From Lichenicola sp964247735 (GTDB taxonomy: Bacteria > Pseudomonadota > Alphaproteobacteria > Acetobacterales > Acetobacteraceae): DNA of 64,000 bases. Where the stretch lies: positions 1 through 64,000 of the forward strand of contig CAXTVS010000009.1 of the NCBI GenBank assembly GCA_964247735.1. The letters run 5' to 3'. Position numbers and translations under genes: made by a program. The notes beneath the pieces were generated by a model. The model made no database searches. It had not been told where the DNA came from and saw only the letters and a list, made by a program, of their open reading frames with translations. Positions 53,155 to 61,245 of this stretch are shown here, piece after piece; the stretch's first letter is position 1; each line of letters opens with the position of its first letter.

Positions 53155-53525
53155 GGGCGATAGACCTGCATCGGGGGCGCGGCTTTACGGTAGAATGATC
53201 CTGGGATCATGTCCGGTTGACGGTAGTCGGACACCCGCTGTGTGCCCGTGTAGAAAGCGATATGACCAGCCGGATTGCCACCTGGATAGTTTTGGATCAC
53301 CACCACATCTCCCTTTTGAGGAAAGTAGCCTTGCGCGTTTACCTTTGAAAAATTAGAAGTTTGTAAAAATGGTCCATAATCCTTTGCCTGTGTCGGTCGG
53401 CCAATTGTGTTAAGCCCGCCAGCCTCTAATGCCTCTCTGACATACTTTGCGCACTCGTGGCGGGATGCCGTTCCAGCATGGGACATCAGCCAAGCAGCCG
53501 CTTTATCCTTATTTAGGGTGCCCAT
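53151..53525 (-). CDS. CHAP/NlpC-P60-like cell-wall amidase, candidate secreted toxin
   Basis: 124 residues from ATG 53525 (135 from ATG 53558). Catalytic-type cysteine in SRHECAKYVREALEAGG (Cys about 24) and histidine in GHIAFYTGTQ, with YFPQKGDVVVIQNY between; this Cys...GDVVV...GHIA pattern is that of NlpC/P60 and CHAP peptidoglycan amidases. No signal peptide, as in type VI amidase effectors (Tae families) that are injected. It lies on an IS66-family element, 7 kb from hcp and clpV, and is followed by an exported partner. Alternatives: a phage or conjugation lysin. Confidence 0.72.
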   Translation of the reverse strand: MGTLNKDKAAAWLMSHAGTASRHECAKYVREALEAGGLNTIGRPTQAKDYGPFLQTSNFSKVNAQGYFPQKGDVVVIQNYPGGNPAGHIAFYTGTQRVSDYRQPDMIPGSFYRKAAPPMQVYRP

Positions 53526-53659
53526 AATCAACCTGGAGAAGCTTGCGATCGGTGCCATTCTCCTATGTCCCAACTTAAGCTCAATTCATTTTGGCTGGCT
53601 CGTTCGGGGTCTTAACGTTACATGCCGTTCCTCCATGACCAAGGCATCAGATCATCAGG

Positions 53660-53940
53660 TAGTGTCTCAGTTTGATGTGGTGGCGCTGATCGACGCGCGG
53701 GCCGGGGCGCCGCAGGCTCGCAAACCGTATAAAAAGCGGAGGTAGATGTGTCAGATCTGTCTCACGATCAGTGGCTCACGATGTTAGCCGAGCTGATAAT
53801 TGATGAGCTTGTTTGTCGGAACTTGATGCCTAACGAAAATTTCGCAGAAGGCGCTCGCGTCCTCCGTTGGGAACTCTCTGCCCAGCTTGCCATGCGAGAA
53901 GCAGGGCAAAAGAACCGGCCAAATTCAGACTGAGACACTA
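53660..53940. mobile_element. 281-bp MITE with 16-bp inverted repeats and TA ends
   Basis: The left end TAGTGTCTCAGTTTGA (53660-53675) and the inverted right end TAGTGTCTCAGTCTGA (53940-53925) match at 15 of 16 bases. Both ends lie at a TA, as in IS630/mariner-type elements that duplicate TA. No transposase fits inside, so it would move in trans. It is nested inside the IS66 element and contains the 61-codon gene below. Confidence 0.75.
53748..53933 (+). CDS. 61-residue hypothetical protein inside the MITE
   Basis: Reads MSDLSHDQWLTMLAELIIDE and ends AMREAGQKNRPNSD. GTG start, with AGCGGAGG five bases upstream, a good ribosome site. Helical, acidic in the first half and basic at the end. No family recognised; could be a leftover of a transposase reading frame. 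Its stop codon is part of the right inverted repeat. Confidence 0.45.
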   Translation: MSDLSHDQWLTMLAELIIDELVCRNLMPNENFAEGARVLRWELSAQLAMREAGQKNRPNSD

Positions 53941-53984
53941 TCGATCATCAAGACGGCTCGACGGGTGTCCATTGATCATGAGGG

Positions 53985-55433
53985 TCAGGCTGCTGCGCAG
54001 CCAAGCAATCGCTCGACGCCGTTGAGCTTGGCCGTTTCTACCAGGGACGCGATGATCGCCCATCGGTTCGCGCCTCCCTCGCTGCCGGCGAACAGGCTGT
54101 TTTTGTGGCCCAGGCTGATAGGCCGGATCGCCCGCTCCACGGGATTGTTGTCGAGGTCGATGCGTCCGTCGTCCAGGAACCGGGTCAATGCCGACCACCG
54201 CCCAAGCGCGTAGCGGATTGCCTCAGCCAGCCGACTGCGGCCCGGCAGGCTTGACAGCTGCAGGTCCAGCCACGCCTGCAACACCTCGACCAAAGGCAGC
54301 GACTGTTGCTGGCGAACGTGTAGCCGCTCGTCCGGCGGCCGGCCCCGGATCGTTGCCTCGATCTCGTAGAGCTCGCCGATACGCTGCACCGCCTCGGTGG
54401 CAACCGGTGAGCCTGCCTCATGCAGCTCGAAAAACCGGCGTCGGGCTTGGGCCCAGCAGGCAGCCAAGGTGACGGCACCCTTGTCCGCCAGCGCCTCGAA
54501 GCCGGCATAGCCGTCCACCTGCAGGATGCCGCGGAACGTCTTGAGGTGCTCGGCCGGGCGGGCACTGGTTCGATCGGACGCATAGCGGAAGACCACGGCG
54601 GGCGGAGCGTTGCCGCCGTAGGAGCGGTCATCGCGGGTGTAGGCCCAGAGCCGTCCGGTCCGGGTCCGGTCACGCCCGGGATCGAGTACCGGCAGCGGCG
54701 TGTCGTCCGCGAAGACCCGCTCGCCCGCCATGACGTGCGCCACCAGGCGCTCGTGCAGCGCCTCCAACCACCAGCAGGCAGCCCCAATCCAGCCGGACAG
54801 GGTGGAGCGGCTGATCTCCAGCCCGTGCCGGGCGAAGATCCTGCTCTGGCGATACAGCGGCCGGTGATCGCAGTAGCGGCCGATCAGCACGGGGGTGGCG
54901 AGACCGCCAGCCAGCACCCGCTCCGGAGCTGGCGCTTGATGCAGGGTGTCGCAGCAGCGGCAGGCCCGCTTGGGCCGGGTGATCTTGACCACTCGGATCT
55001 GCGCCGGGATCCAGTCAAGCATCTCGCTACTGGCGGCGCCGGCATTATGCAGCGCGCCACCGCAGTCGGGGCAGGCGTCATGCGGGACCGTGATGACGGT
55101 CTCGATGCGCGGCAGGTGGGCTGGCAGCGGCGCCCGATTTGGGGATTTCGTAGGGGCCGCCGGAACGGAATCGACCGATGCTGGCGGGATGGCGGCTGCT
55201 CACCGGGCCTCTGCCCGGGCAAGATCGGCCTCCAGCTCCTCAAGACCGAAGGCCATCTGGTCTGGATCGAGCCGCTCGGCGCTGCGTCCGAACTGAGCCC
55301 GCTGGAACTGCTTGATGATCAGGCGCAGCCGGTCGATCTCGACCTGCCCCTCGTCCAGTGCCGCCGCCATGTCGCGCACCAGCTGCTGCAGGATGGTGGC
55401 GTCGGTCGGCAGGCTGTCGAGCGCGATCCGCAT
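53985..55433 (-). pseudogene. tnpC: IS66 transposase TnpC with internal stop
   Basis: One continuous frame of 482 codons from ATG 55433, broken by TGA at 55202-55200 after residue 77 (EADLARAEAR). Downstream pieces are intact in the same frame: zinc-finger CPDCGGAL and CRCCDTL, catalytic blocks VFADDTPLPVLDPG, ILQVDGYAGF and NNPVERAIRPISLGHKNSLF (DDE), and the C-terminal ASLVETAKLNG. A CGA-to-TGA change would explain it. The element probably cannot move by itself. Confidence 0.88.
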
Positions 55434-55480
55434 GGGCGGAGGCTACCGGTCCAGCGGCATCCTGTACATCGAAAACAGCC

Positions 55481-55843
55481 TCAGCCCGCAATCATCAGCC
55501 GCCGCGTCTGCACGGGTGCCCGCCACTCCAGCCCCTCCAGCAGCATCGACAACTGCGCCGGCGTCAGCGTCACCGAGACAGTGCCATCCGCCCGCGGCTG
55601 GGTTGTTGGCCAGGTGAACGCACCCTGATCCAGTCGCTTGGCGAAAAGGCACATACCGGTGCCATCGTGGAACAGGATCTTGAGCATCCCAGCGCGCTTG
55701 CCGCGGAACACGAACAGGTGGCCGCTGAAGGGGTTTGCCCGCAGAACCTCCCGCACGAGCAAGGACAGCCCGTCGAACCCTTTGCGCATGTCCGTCGGGC
55801 CGAGCGCCAGGTGGATGCGCACGCCCGCCGGCACGGTGATCAT
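55481..55843 (-). CDS. tnpB: IS66 accessory protein TnpB
   Basis: 120 residues, family length. Signature VRIHLALGPTDMRKGFDGLSLLV, GHLFVFRGKRAGMLKILFHD and GMCLFAKRLDQGAFTWP. Needed together with TnpA and TnpC for IS66 transposition. Overlaps tnpA by four bases. Intact. Confidence 0.95.
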   Translation of the reverse strand: MITVPAGVRIHLALGPTDMRKGFDGLSLLVREVLRANPFSGHLFVFRGKRAGMLKILFHDGTGMCLFAKRLDQGAFTWPTTQPRADGTVSVTLTPAQLSMLLEGLEWRAPVQTRRLMIAG

Positions 55844-56481
55844 CCCAAGGTCTCCAGCGCGACGATCAATCGGCGCAGGAGGTCGATATCGACATCATGT
55901 CCGACACGGATCAGACGACGGCCGATCAGCTCGATCTCGATCTGTCCGACTGGCGCCTGATGTGCAAGTGGCGGGGGTGGTGATGCCCGGAGCACGACCG
56001 CCTGCTCCTCCGATTGCTCGGCGATGCGCACCGCGGCAAATGTGGCGGGCGGTTCGGCCTGGGGAGCAGTCAACATCGGTCGGGCAAAGACACGAAGCCA
56101 CCAATGGACCACGCTGGCGTGGATGCCATGGCGCTGAGCATATCGGGCAAGAGGCTGGCCCCAGTTGAGACCGTCCCAGACCAGCTGGCGTTTCTGCTCG
56201 TCGGTCCAGCGACGTCGGATGACCTGTGTCGCGGCGGTCAGGTCTGCGGTGACGGCACCAGGCCCCGACGGGGCGGCATAAGAGAATTCGCTTATGCCCG
56301 CCTCTGCCGGAGCAGCGCCTGGCTCCGACGCGCGCCGCTGCCGAACCGGCCCATAGAACCGCGTCCGCCACTTGCGCAGCTCGCGCGGCATGATCCCATG
56401 CTGTTGGCAGTAATCCCGCTGTGAGCCGCGCTGCCGCAGGAACGCGTCAACGTGGCCACGCCAAAACTCGTCCTGCTCCAA
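55840..56481 (-). CDS. tnpA: IS66 accessory protein TnpA
   Basis: 213 residues. N-terminal YCQQHGIMPRELRKWRTRFYG is the helix-turn-helix of IS66 OrfA; a second such region is RRRWTDEQKRQLVWDGL and YAQRHGIHASVVHWW. C-terminal GQIEIELIGRRLIRVGHDVD. The start is 77 bases inside the right end of the element. Intact. Confidence 0.93.
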   Translation of the reverse strand: MEQDEFWRGHVDAFLRQRGSQRDYCQQHGIMPRELRKWRTRFYGPVRQRRASEPGAAPAEAGISEFSYAAPSGPGAVTADLTAATQVIRRRWTDEQKRQLVWDGLNWGQPLARYAQRHGIHASVVHWWLRVFARPMLTAPQAEPPATFAAVRIAEQSEEQAVVLRASPPPPLAHQAPVGQIEIELIGRRLIRVGHDVDIDLLRRLIVALETLG

Positions 56482-56558
56482 CCCAGGGCTCCCGACCGTG
56501 AGTCACCGGCAAAGCAGAACGCGACCGCGGCGTCAGCGTGTCGAGACCGGACGCATAC

Positions 56559-56566
56559 GCGAAGGC
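56559..56566. repeat. Right target-site duplication
   Basis: GCGAAGGC, identical to 52498-52505. Confidence 0.92.
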
Positions 56567-56839
56567 CGCCATGCCGTAGTAGCTCAGATAGGCGTTCCGG
56601 AACCCCTTCAGGAAGATCTGGCTCAGGTTCGTGACGCCCACGATGTGGCCCGAGGAGCAGTCGCGGGCCACGAAGCCGGCACTGCTGCCAACTACTTGCG
56701 CGCCGAACCAGTCCTCGAAGCCATGCAGGCTCGTGAACGGCTGGACCCACGGCTCGTGGTGCGCACGACTCTCCAGGTTTGCACGGACCAGCTCCGTCGC
56801 ATCGGCGCGCCGGACAGGAGTCAGCAGGACGGGCGACAT
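56559..56839 (-). pseudogene. RimJ/RimL-type acetyltransferase, N-terminal half
   Basis: From ATG 56839 it reads MSPVLLTPVRRADATELVRA, EPWVQPFTSLHGFEDWF, GHIVGVTNLSQIFLKGF and YLSYYGMAAFA, then stops matching where the IS66 right end begins. The rest of the gene is at 52266-52497. A short hybrid tail is encoded by the element end. Confidence 0.93.
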
Positions 56840-56893
56840 CCACCATCCATACATCGTATCCGATCGACTGGGTCGATTCGGTCGGATGATGCT

Positions 56894-58690
56894 CTACGCG
56901 CGCAGGTCCATCGGCGCCGCCGGCGGCTCATCCGCATCGACGATGGCGTCGATCAGGGCGGGCCCCCGGACTGCCAGCGCCGCGCGGATCGCGGGGATGA
57001 TCTCTCCGGGCGCGGCGCAGCGGAACCCGGCAGCGCCGACCGCCCTGGCATAGGCGGCGAAGTCGATGTGCCCGAGCGCGCAGCCGTGTTCGGGGTTGCC
57101 GATGTCGCGCTGCTCGAACCGCACCTCTGCCAGCGAGTCGTTGTTCAGCACCAGCACCTTGAGGTCCAGCCGGTGCAGCACCGCGGTGGACAGCTCCGCC
57201 ATCAGCATCGCCAGGCCGCCGTCGCCCACCACCGCCAGCGAGGTGCGGTCGGGGTGGACGAACGCCCCGGCGATCGCCAGCGGCAGGCCGGAGGCCATGG
57301 TCACCAGCGTGCCGGTCCCGGTCCAGCCCTGCCCGGAGCGCAGCGCGATGTGGCGGGCGGCGAACTGGGTGTTGGCGCCGCAGTCAAGGCTGAACATGGC
57401 CCGGTCCGGCGCCATCTCGCCGAACGCGCGCACCACCGTCTGCGGACGCAGGCGCGGGCGGGGCTGCGTGGCTTCCACCTGCCGCAGCAGCGCGTTCCAG
57501 CCGCGCATCCGGGCCTGCGCCCGGAGGAGAAAGCGCCGGTCATCCTGTCGCCGCAGCAGCGGCTGCAGCGCGGCCAGGGTGGCTCGCATGTCGCCGACCA
57601 GGCCCAGCTCCACCGCCGTGCGCAGCCCGATCCGGTCCGCGCATCGGTCAACCTGCACGGCCCGCGCCTGCCCCGGCGCAGGGTAGTAGTCGGTCCAGGG
57701 CATGGTGGAGCCCAGGACCAGCAGCGTGTCGCACTCGGCCATCGCCTGACGCGACGGTAGCGTGCCGAGATGGCCGATGCCGCCGGTGGTGAGCGGATGG
57801 TCGTCCGGCAGCACCGCCTTGCCGAGATAGGCCTTGGCCACCGGGGCGGCGAGGGTGTCGGCCACGCGCTCCAGCTCCGGCCCCGCGCCGAGGCAGCCTT
57901 GGCCGGCCAGGATCGCCACGCGTCGCCCGCGGTTCAGGATGTCGGCCGCTGCCATCAGGAGCGGAGGGGAAGGCACCCCGTCCGGGTCGGTCCAGGATGC
58001 GGCCAGCGGGCTGCGCTCGAACCGCACCGAGGGCCTGTCCTCGCCAAGCCGCAGCGTCTGCACGTCCTTGGCGATCGTCAGGTGCGCGACCCCGCGGGCG
58101 TCGCGCGCCGCGCGGCAGGCGCGGTCCACCACGTGCAGCGCGTGCGCCGGGCCGCTGACCTGCTCGTTGAACACCGCCACCTCCTGCATCAGGCGCACGG
58201 TGCCGACGCTCTGGGGATAGCGCATCCCTTCCATGTCGTGGAACGTCGAGCCGGTCAGCGCCAGCACCGGCGAGCCGTCCAGCCTGGCGTCGAACAACCC
58301 GTTCAGCAGGTGGATGGCGCCGGGCCCGGTGGTGGCGACGCACACGCCGAGCCCGCCGCCGTGCTTGTGGACGCCCGAGGCCATGAAGGCGGCGGCCTCC
58401 TCGTGCCGCACGCCGACGAAGGCGATCTCGCGGCCCCGCCGGCGCAGCGCCTCGATCAGCGGGTTGATGCCGTCGCCGACGATGCCGAAGGCGTGCGTGA
58501 CGCCCCAGCCGACCAGCACGTCCACCACGATCTCGACCGTGCTTGGGCCCGGGACGCCCTGCGCCGGAGCTGCGGGGGCCGGTGCCGCGGCAGCGGCGGA
58601 GGCCGCGACCGCGACCGCGCCGAGACCGGCCAGGCCGAACAGCGTCCTGCGGTCCAGCTCGCCGATCCGGCGATCCCGCTCCTCCGTCAC
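56894..58690 (-). CDS. ThDP-dependent enzyme (acetolactate synthase/pyruvate oxidase family) with twin-arginine signal
   Basis: 598 residues from GTG 58690. Residues 1-48 resemble a Tat signal: LDRRTLFGLAGLGAVAVAAS then an Ala-rich stretch ending APAPAAPAQG. The mature enzyme has the Pyr domain with the cofactor-activating glutamate in FVGVRHEEAAAFMASG, the central domain VAILAGQGCLGAGPELERVA and the ThDP-binding GDGGLAMLMAEL...VLVLNNDSLAEV. Closest general type: pyruvate oxidase / acetolactate-synthase-like. Exported ThDP enzymes are rare, so the leader needs testing. GTG overlaps the next gene's stop (GTGA). Confidence 0.85.
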   Translation of the reverse strand: MTEERDRRIGELDRRTLFGLAGLGAVAVAASAAAAAPAPAAPAQGVPGPSTVEIVVDVLVGWGVTHAFGIVGDGINPLIEALRRRGREIAFVGVRHEEAAAFMASGVHKHGGGLGVCVATTGPGAIHLLNGLFDARLDGSPVLALTGSTFHDMEGMRYPQSVGTVRLMQEVAVFNEQVSGPAHALHVVDRACRAARDARGVAHLTIAKDVQTLRLGEDRPSVRFERSPLAASWTDPDGVPSPPLLMAAADILNRGRRVAILAGQGCLGAGPELERVADTLAAPVAKAYLGKAVLPDDHPLTTGGIGHLGTLPSRQAMAECDTLLVLGSTMPWTDYYPAPGQARAVQVDRCADRIGLRTAVELGLVGDMRATLAALQPLLRRQDDRRFLLRAQARMRGWNALLRQVEATQPRPRLRPQTVVRAFGEMAPDRAMFSLDCGANTQFAARHIALRSGQGWTGTGTLVTMASGLPLAIAGAFVHPDRTSLAVVGDGGLAMLMAELSTAVLHRLDLKVLVLNNDSLAEVRFEQRDIGNPEHGCALGHIDFAAYARAVGAAGFRCAAPGEIIPAIRAALAVRGPALIDAIVDADEPPAAPMDLRA

Positions 58691-59223
58691 CGGCCGGTCC
58701 GCAGGCGGGTCGTGGCGAAGCCGATCGCGTCGCGGGCGTTGTCGAACATCGCCGCCACGCCGCAGGCCATCATCAGGTTGTCGGCCAGCGGCGTCGCGAA
58801 CTGCTCGACCGCCATGCCCTGGCCGTCCCGCAGCGCGCCGTCCGGCGCCCGCGCGACCGGCATGGCGGCGGCTACCCGCTCGGCATAGGAGTGCCGGTCC
58901 GCCGTGTAGCCGACCACCAGCTTGCCCCAGGCCGCGGCGGCGCCCATCTCGTAGGCGGTGCCCGGATCCATCGACGGGCCACGGAACGGCGTCATGTTCG
59001 CGACCACCGCGTCGCAGCGCCGGATCATCGCCATGTTGGCGGCGCGGATGGCGGCAGGATCGTGAACGGCGTTCACGGCCTCGCCGTCCAGGGGGAACAG
59101 GCCGATCGCGCCGGCCGCGATGCACAGCGCCTTCAGGGCAGCACCGCGTGCCACCGGATCCGGAACGAACACGTCCGGCCCCGCCAGGTAGAGCAGCGGC
59201 GGGTGGTCAGGAGGCCGGGACAT
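58687..59223 (-). CDS. Nucleoside 2-deoxyribosyltransferase
   Basis: 178 residues. YLAGPDVFVPDP, CDAVVANMTPFRGPSMDPGTAYEMGAA with the family's active-site glutamate in the D-x-GTAYE segment, and a long C-terminal helix. These enzymes swap bases on 2-deoxyribonucleosides. Between the DHA2 exporter (17-base overlap) and the ThDP enzyme (four-base overlap), so all three are co-translated; why is not obvious. Confidence 0.88.
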   Translation of the reverse strand: MSRPPDHPPLLYLAGPDVFVPDPVARGAALKALCIAAGAIGLFPLDGEAVNAVHDPAAIRAANMAMIRRCDAVVANMTPFRGPSMDPGTAYEMGAAAAWGKLVVGYTADRHSYAERVAAAMPVARAPDGALRDGQGMAVEQFATPLADNLMMACGVAAMFDNARDAIGFATTRLRTGR

Positions 59224-60592
59224 CGCCTTCCCGCCGCCTGACGTTCAGGCGCAGCAGGCTGACGGAGGCCGCCAGCAGCGAGAAGCCGGCGGCGACAGCG
59301 ATCGACAGGGTGGTGCCGCGTCCGGGAGCGAGCGAGAAGATCATCGCCACCAGCGCCGCTCCCAGGGTCTGGCCGAGCAGGCGGGCGGTGGACAGCATGC
59401 CGCCGGCGGCGCCGCTCCGCGCACGCGGCGCCGCCTGCAGCATGGCGCGGTTGTTTGGGGTCTGGAACAGGCCGAAGCCGACGCCGCAGAGCGCCAGCCG
59501 CCAGACCAGGGCGAGGTCGGTCGGCTGCGCCGGCAGGCGCACCAGCAGCACCAGCCCGGTCGCCAGCACCAGCAGGCCGAGCCCGCCGAGCAGGCCGGCG
59601 GGATAGCGATCGGACAGCCGGCCGGAAACCGGAGCCAGCACCGCCAGCGCCACCGGCCAGGGCGTCAGCAGCAGGCCGGTCTGCACCGCCGAGCGGTGCA
59701 GCGTGCCCTGGATGAAGAACGGCAGGGACACGAAGGCCAGCATCTGTGCAGTGAAGGCGGCGATCGAGGCGCCGATCGACAAGGCGAACACCGGGATGCG
59801 CAGCAGGTCCAGCGGCAGCAGCGGCGCCGGGCGGCCGAGCTGCCGGCGCACCAGCAGGGTGCCGCCCAGCAGGGTCAGCACGGCGAGGCCGATCACCATC
59901 GGCATCCCGAGGGCATGGCCCGCACCATCGACCGCCGTGATCAGCAGGCCGAACGTGGCGGCGCTCAGCAGCGCGCTGACCCAGTCGAACCGGTGCGTGG
60001 CGCGTGGCGGGTCCGGCAGGCTCCAGAACGCGGCGGCCAGCGTCGCGATCCCGATCGGCACGTTGATCGCGAACAGCCAGGGCCAGGAGGCGACCGACAG
60101 GATGGCCGCGGCGACCGTCGGCCCGAGTGCCGCGGAGATGGCCACAACCATCGCGTTGATGCCGATGCCGCGGCCGAGCAGGTGGCGGGGGTAGATGAAG
60201 CGGATCAGAGCGGCGTTGATGCTCATGATGCCGGCGGCGCCGAAGCCCTGCACGATGCGCGCGGCCGTCAGGGTAACCAGGGAGTCCGACAGGGCGCAGC
60301 ACAGCGAGGCGAGCGTGAACAGCAGCAGGCCGACCCGGTAGACGCGCGCGTAGCCCAGGATCTCGCCCAGCGAGGCCAGCGGCAGCAGGCTGACGGTGAT
60401 CGCCAGCTGGTAGGCGTTGACGATCCAGATCGAGGCGGCAGGTGTTGAGTGGAGGTCGACCGCGATGGTCGGCAGCGCCACGTTGGCGATCGCGCCGTCG
60501 AGCACCGCCATGAGGACGGCGAGTGCCACCGCCAGCATCGCCCAGTAGCGGCGCGGGACCGGCAGGCCGTCCTGCCCGGGCGGCAGGCTCAT
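59207..60592 (-). CDS. DHA2-family MFS exporter
   Basis: 461 residues, about 14 membrane spans. Motifs VALAVLMAVLDGAIANVALPTIA (TM1), LGYARVYRVGLLLFTLAS, ARIVQGFGAAGIMSINAALI and FAINVPIGIATLAAAF are those of EmrB/QacA-type drug exporters. First gene of a three-gene unit with the deoxyribosyltransferase and ThDP enzyme. Unlike the emrB at 50641 it is intact. Confidence 0.9.
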   Translation of the reverse strand: MSLPPGQDGLPVPRRYWAMLAVALAVLMAVLDGAIANVALPTIAVDLHSTPAASIWIVNAYQLAITVSLLPLASLGEILGYARVYRVGLLLFTLASLCCALSDSLVTLTAARIVQGFGAAGIMSINAALIRFIYPRHLLGRGIGINAMVVAISAALGPTVAAAILSVASWPWLFAINVPIGIATLAAAFWSLPDPPRATHRFDWVSALLSAATFGLLITAVDGAGHALGMPMVIGLAVLTLLGGTLLVRRQLGRPAPLLPLDLLRIPVFALSIGASIAAFTAQMLAFVSLPFFIQGTLHRSAVQTGLLLTPWPVALAVLAPVSGRLSDRYPAGLLGGLGLLVLATGLVLLVRLPAQPTDLALVWRLALCGVGFGLFQTPNNRAMLQAAPRARSGAAGGMLSTARLLGQTLGAALVAMIFSLAPGRGTTLSIAVAAGFSLLAASVSLLRLNVRRREGDVPAS

Positions 60593-60705
60593 GCGGCGTG
60601 GCCGCAGGAGGTCGGCGATGGAAGGGAAGGGGATGCCGGTCGGCGCACCAGCGGCTTTGAGCAGAACCCCGGCGCGCGCGCAAGGCGGTCACGGCGGGCC
60701 GACGA

Positions 60706-60725
60706 CCGGAGCCCGCAGGCTCCGG
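60706..60725 (-). terminator. Hairpin downstream of hcp
   Basis: Perfect 8-bp stem CCGGAGCC/GGCTCCGG with a 4-base loop, 25 bases after the hcp stop. No T-run; it may stop transcription or protect the hcp mRNA end. Confidence 0.5.
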
Positions 60726-60749
60726 CGCGGGACGAGGGAGCTTGCGGCC

Positions 60750-61226
60750 CTACGAGGTCTTCGCGGTCGCCAGGTTGTAGGTGACGTGGTCGGGGCTGCC
60801 GGTGGTGCCGTCCGGCGACATCTGCTGCGTGGTGAACTGCACCTGGGTGAAGTTCAGCGACAGGCTTTCCATCGGGCGGTCGCCGCTGGAGGTGTGGGAA
60901 TAGCCGCTGATGATGGTGTTGGTCAGGATCAGGGTCAGGTAGATGTCCTGCTGGTCCTTGAAGGTGCGGGTGAAGTCGATCTGCACCGTCTGGCCGTGGC
61001 CGGACAGGGCCTCCTGCATGAGGCTGCCGGTGGACACGTCGTTCTCCTTGGTCACCGTCACCTCGCTGATGGAGGGGGCGGTGGACTCGCGCTCGGCCGA
61101 GGAGCCGACCACGCTGGAGATGCCGCGGCCGACGCCCCACTGGAAGCCGTGCAGCTCGATCCAGTTGGTGTGCCCGCTTTCGGTGACGTCGCCGTTGCAA
61201 CCGGGGAACTGCATGTAGATGGCCAT
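60750..61226 (-). CDS. hcp: Type VI secretion tube protein Hcp
   Basis: 158 residues, Hcp1 length. AIYMQFPGCNGDVTESGHTN, WIELHGFQWGVGRGISS, SEVTVTKENDVSTGSLM and SLSLNFTQVQFTTQQM are family stretches. Hexamers stack to form the inner tube and carry small effectors. It lies 19 bases after clpV with AAGGAAAG just ahead of the ATG, the same transcript. Confidence 0.96.
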   Translation of the reverse strand: MAIYMQFPGCNGDVTESGHTNWIELHGFQWGVGRGISSVVGSSAERESTAPSISEVTVTKENDVSTGSLMQEALSGHGQTVQIDFTRTFKDQQDIYLTLILTNTIISGYSHTSSGDRPMESLSLNFTQVQFTTQQMSPDGTTGSPDHVTYNLATAKTS

Positions 61227-61245
61227 GGATCTTCCTTTCCTTGAA

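Larger units (their letters stand above)
52506..56558 (-). mobile_element. IS66-family element with cargo genes, 4,053 bp
   Basis: Both ends begin GTAwGCGT reading inward (GTAAGCGTTTGG at 52506; GTATGCGTCCGG from 56558), as in IS66 elements, and 8-bp duplications flank them. It carries tnpA, tnpB and tnpC in the usual order on the minus strand. Between the end of tnpC (53985) and the left end lie about 1.5 kb of extra DNA: a MITE and two overlapping genes (amidase and exported partner). That cargo is visibly lower in GC than both the host genes and the tnp genes. A plain IS66 is about 2.5 kb, so this is an enlarged, cargo-bearing form. The insertion splits a GNAT gene. Confidence 0.88.
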
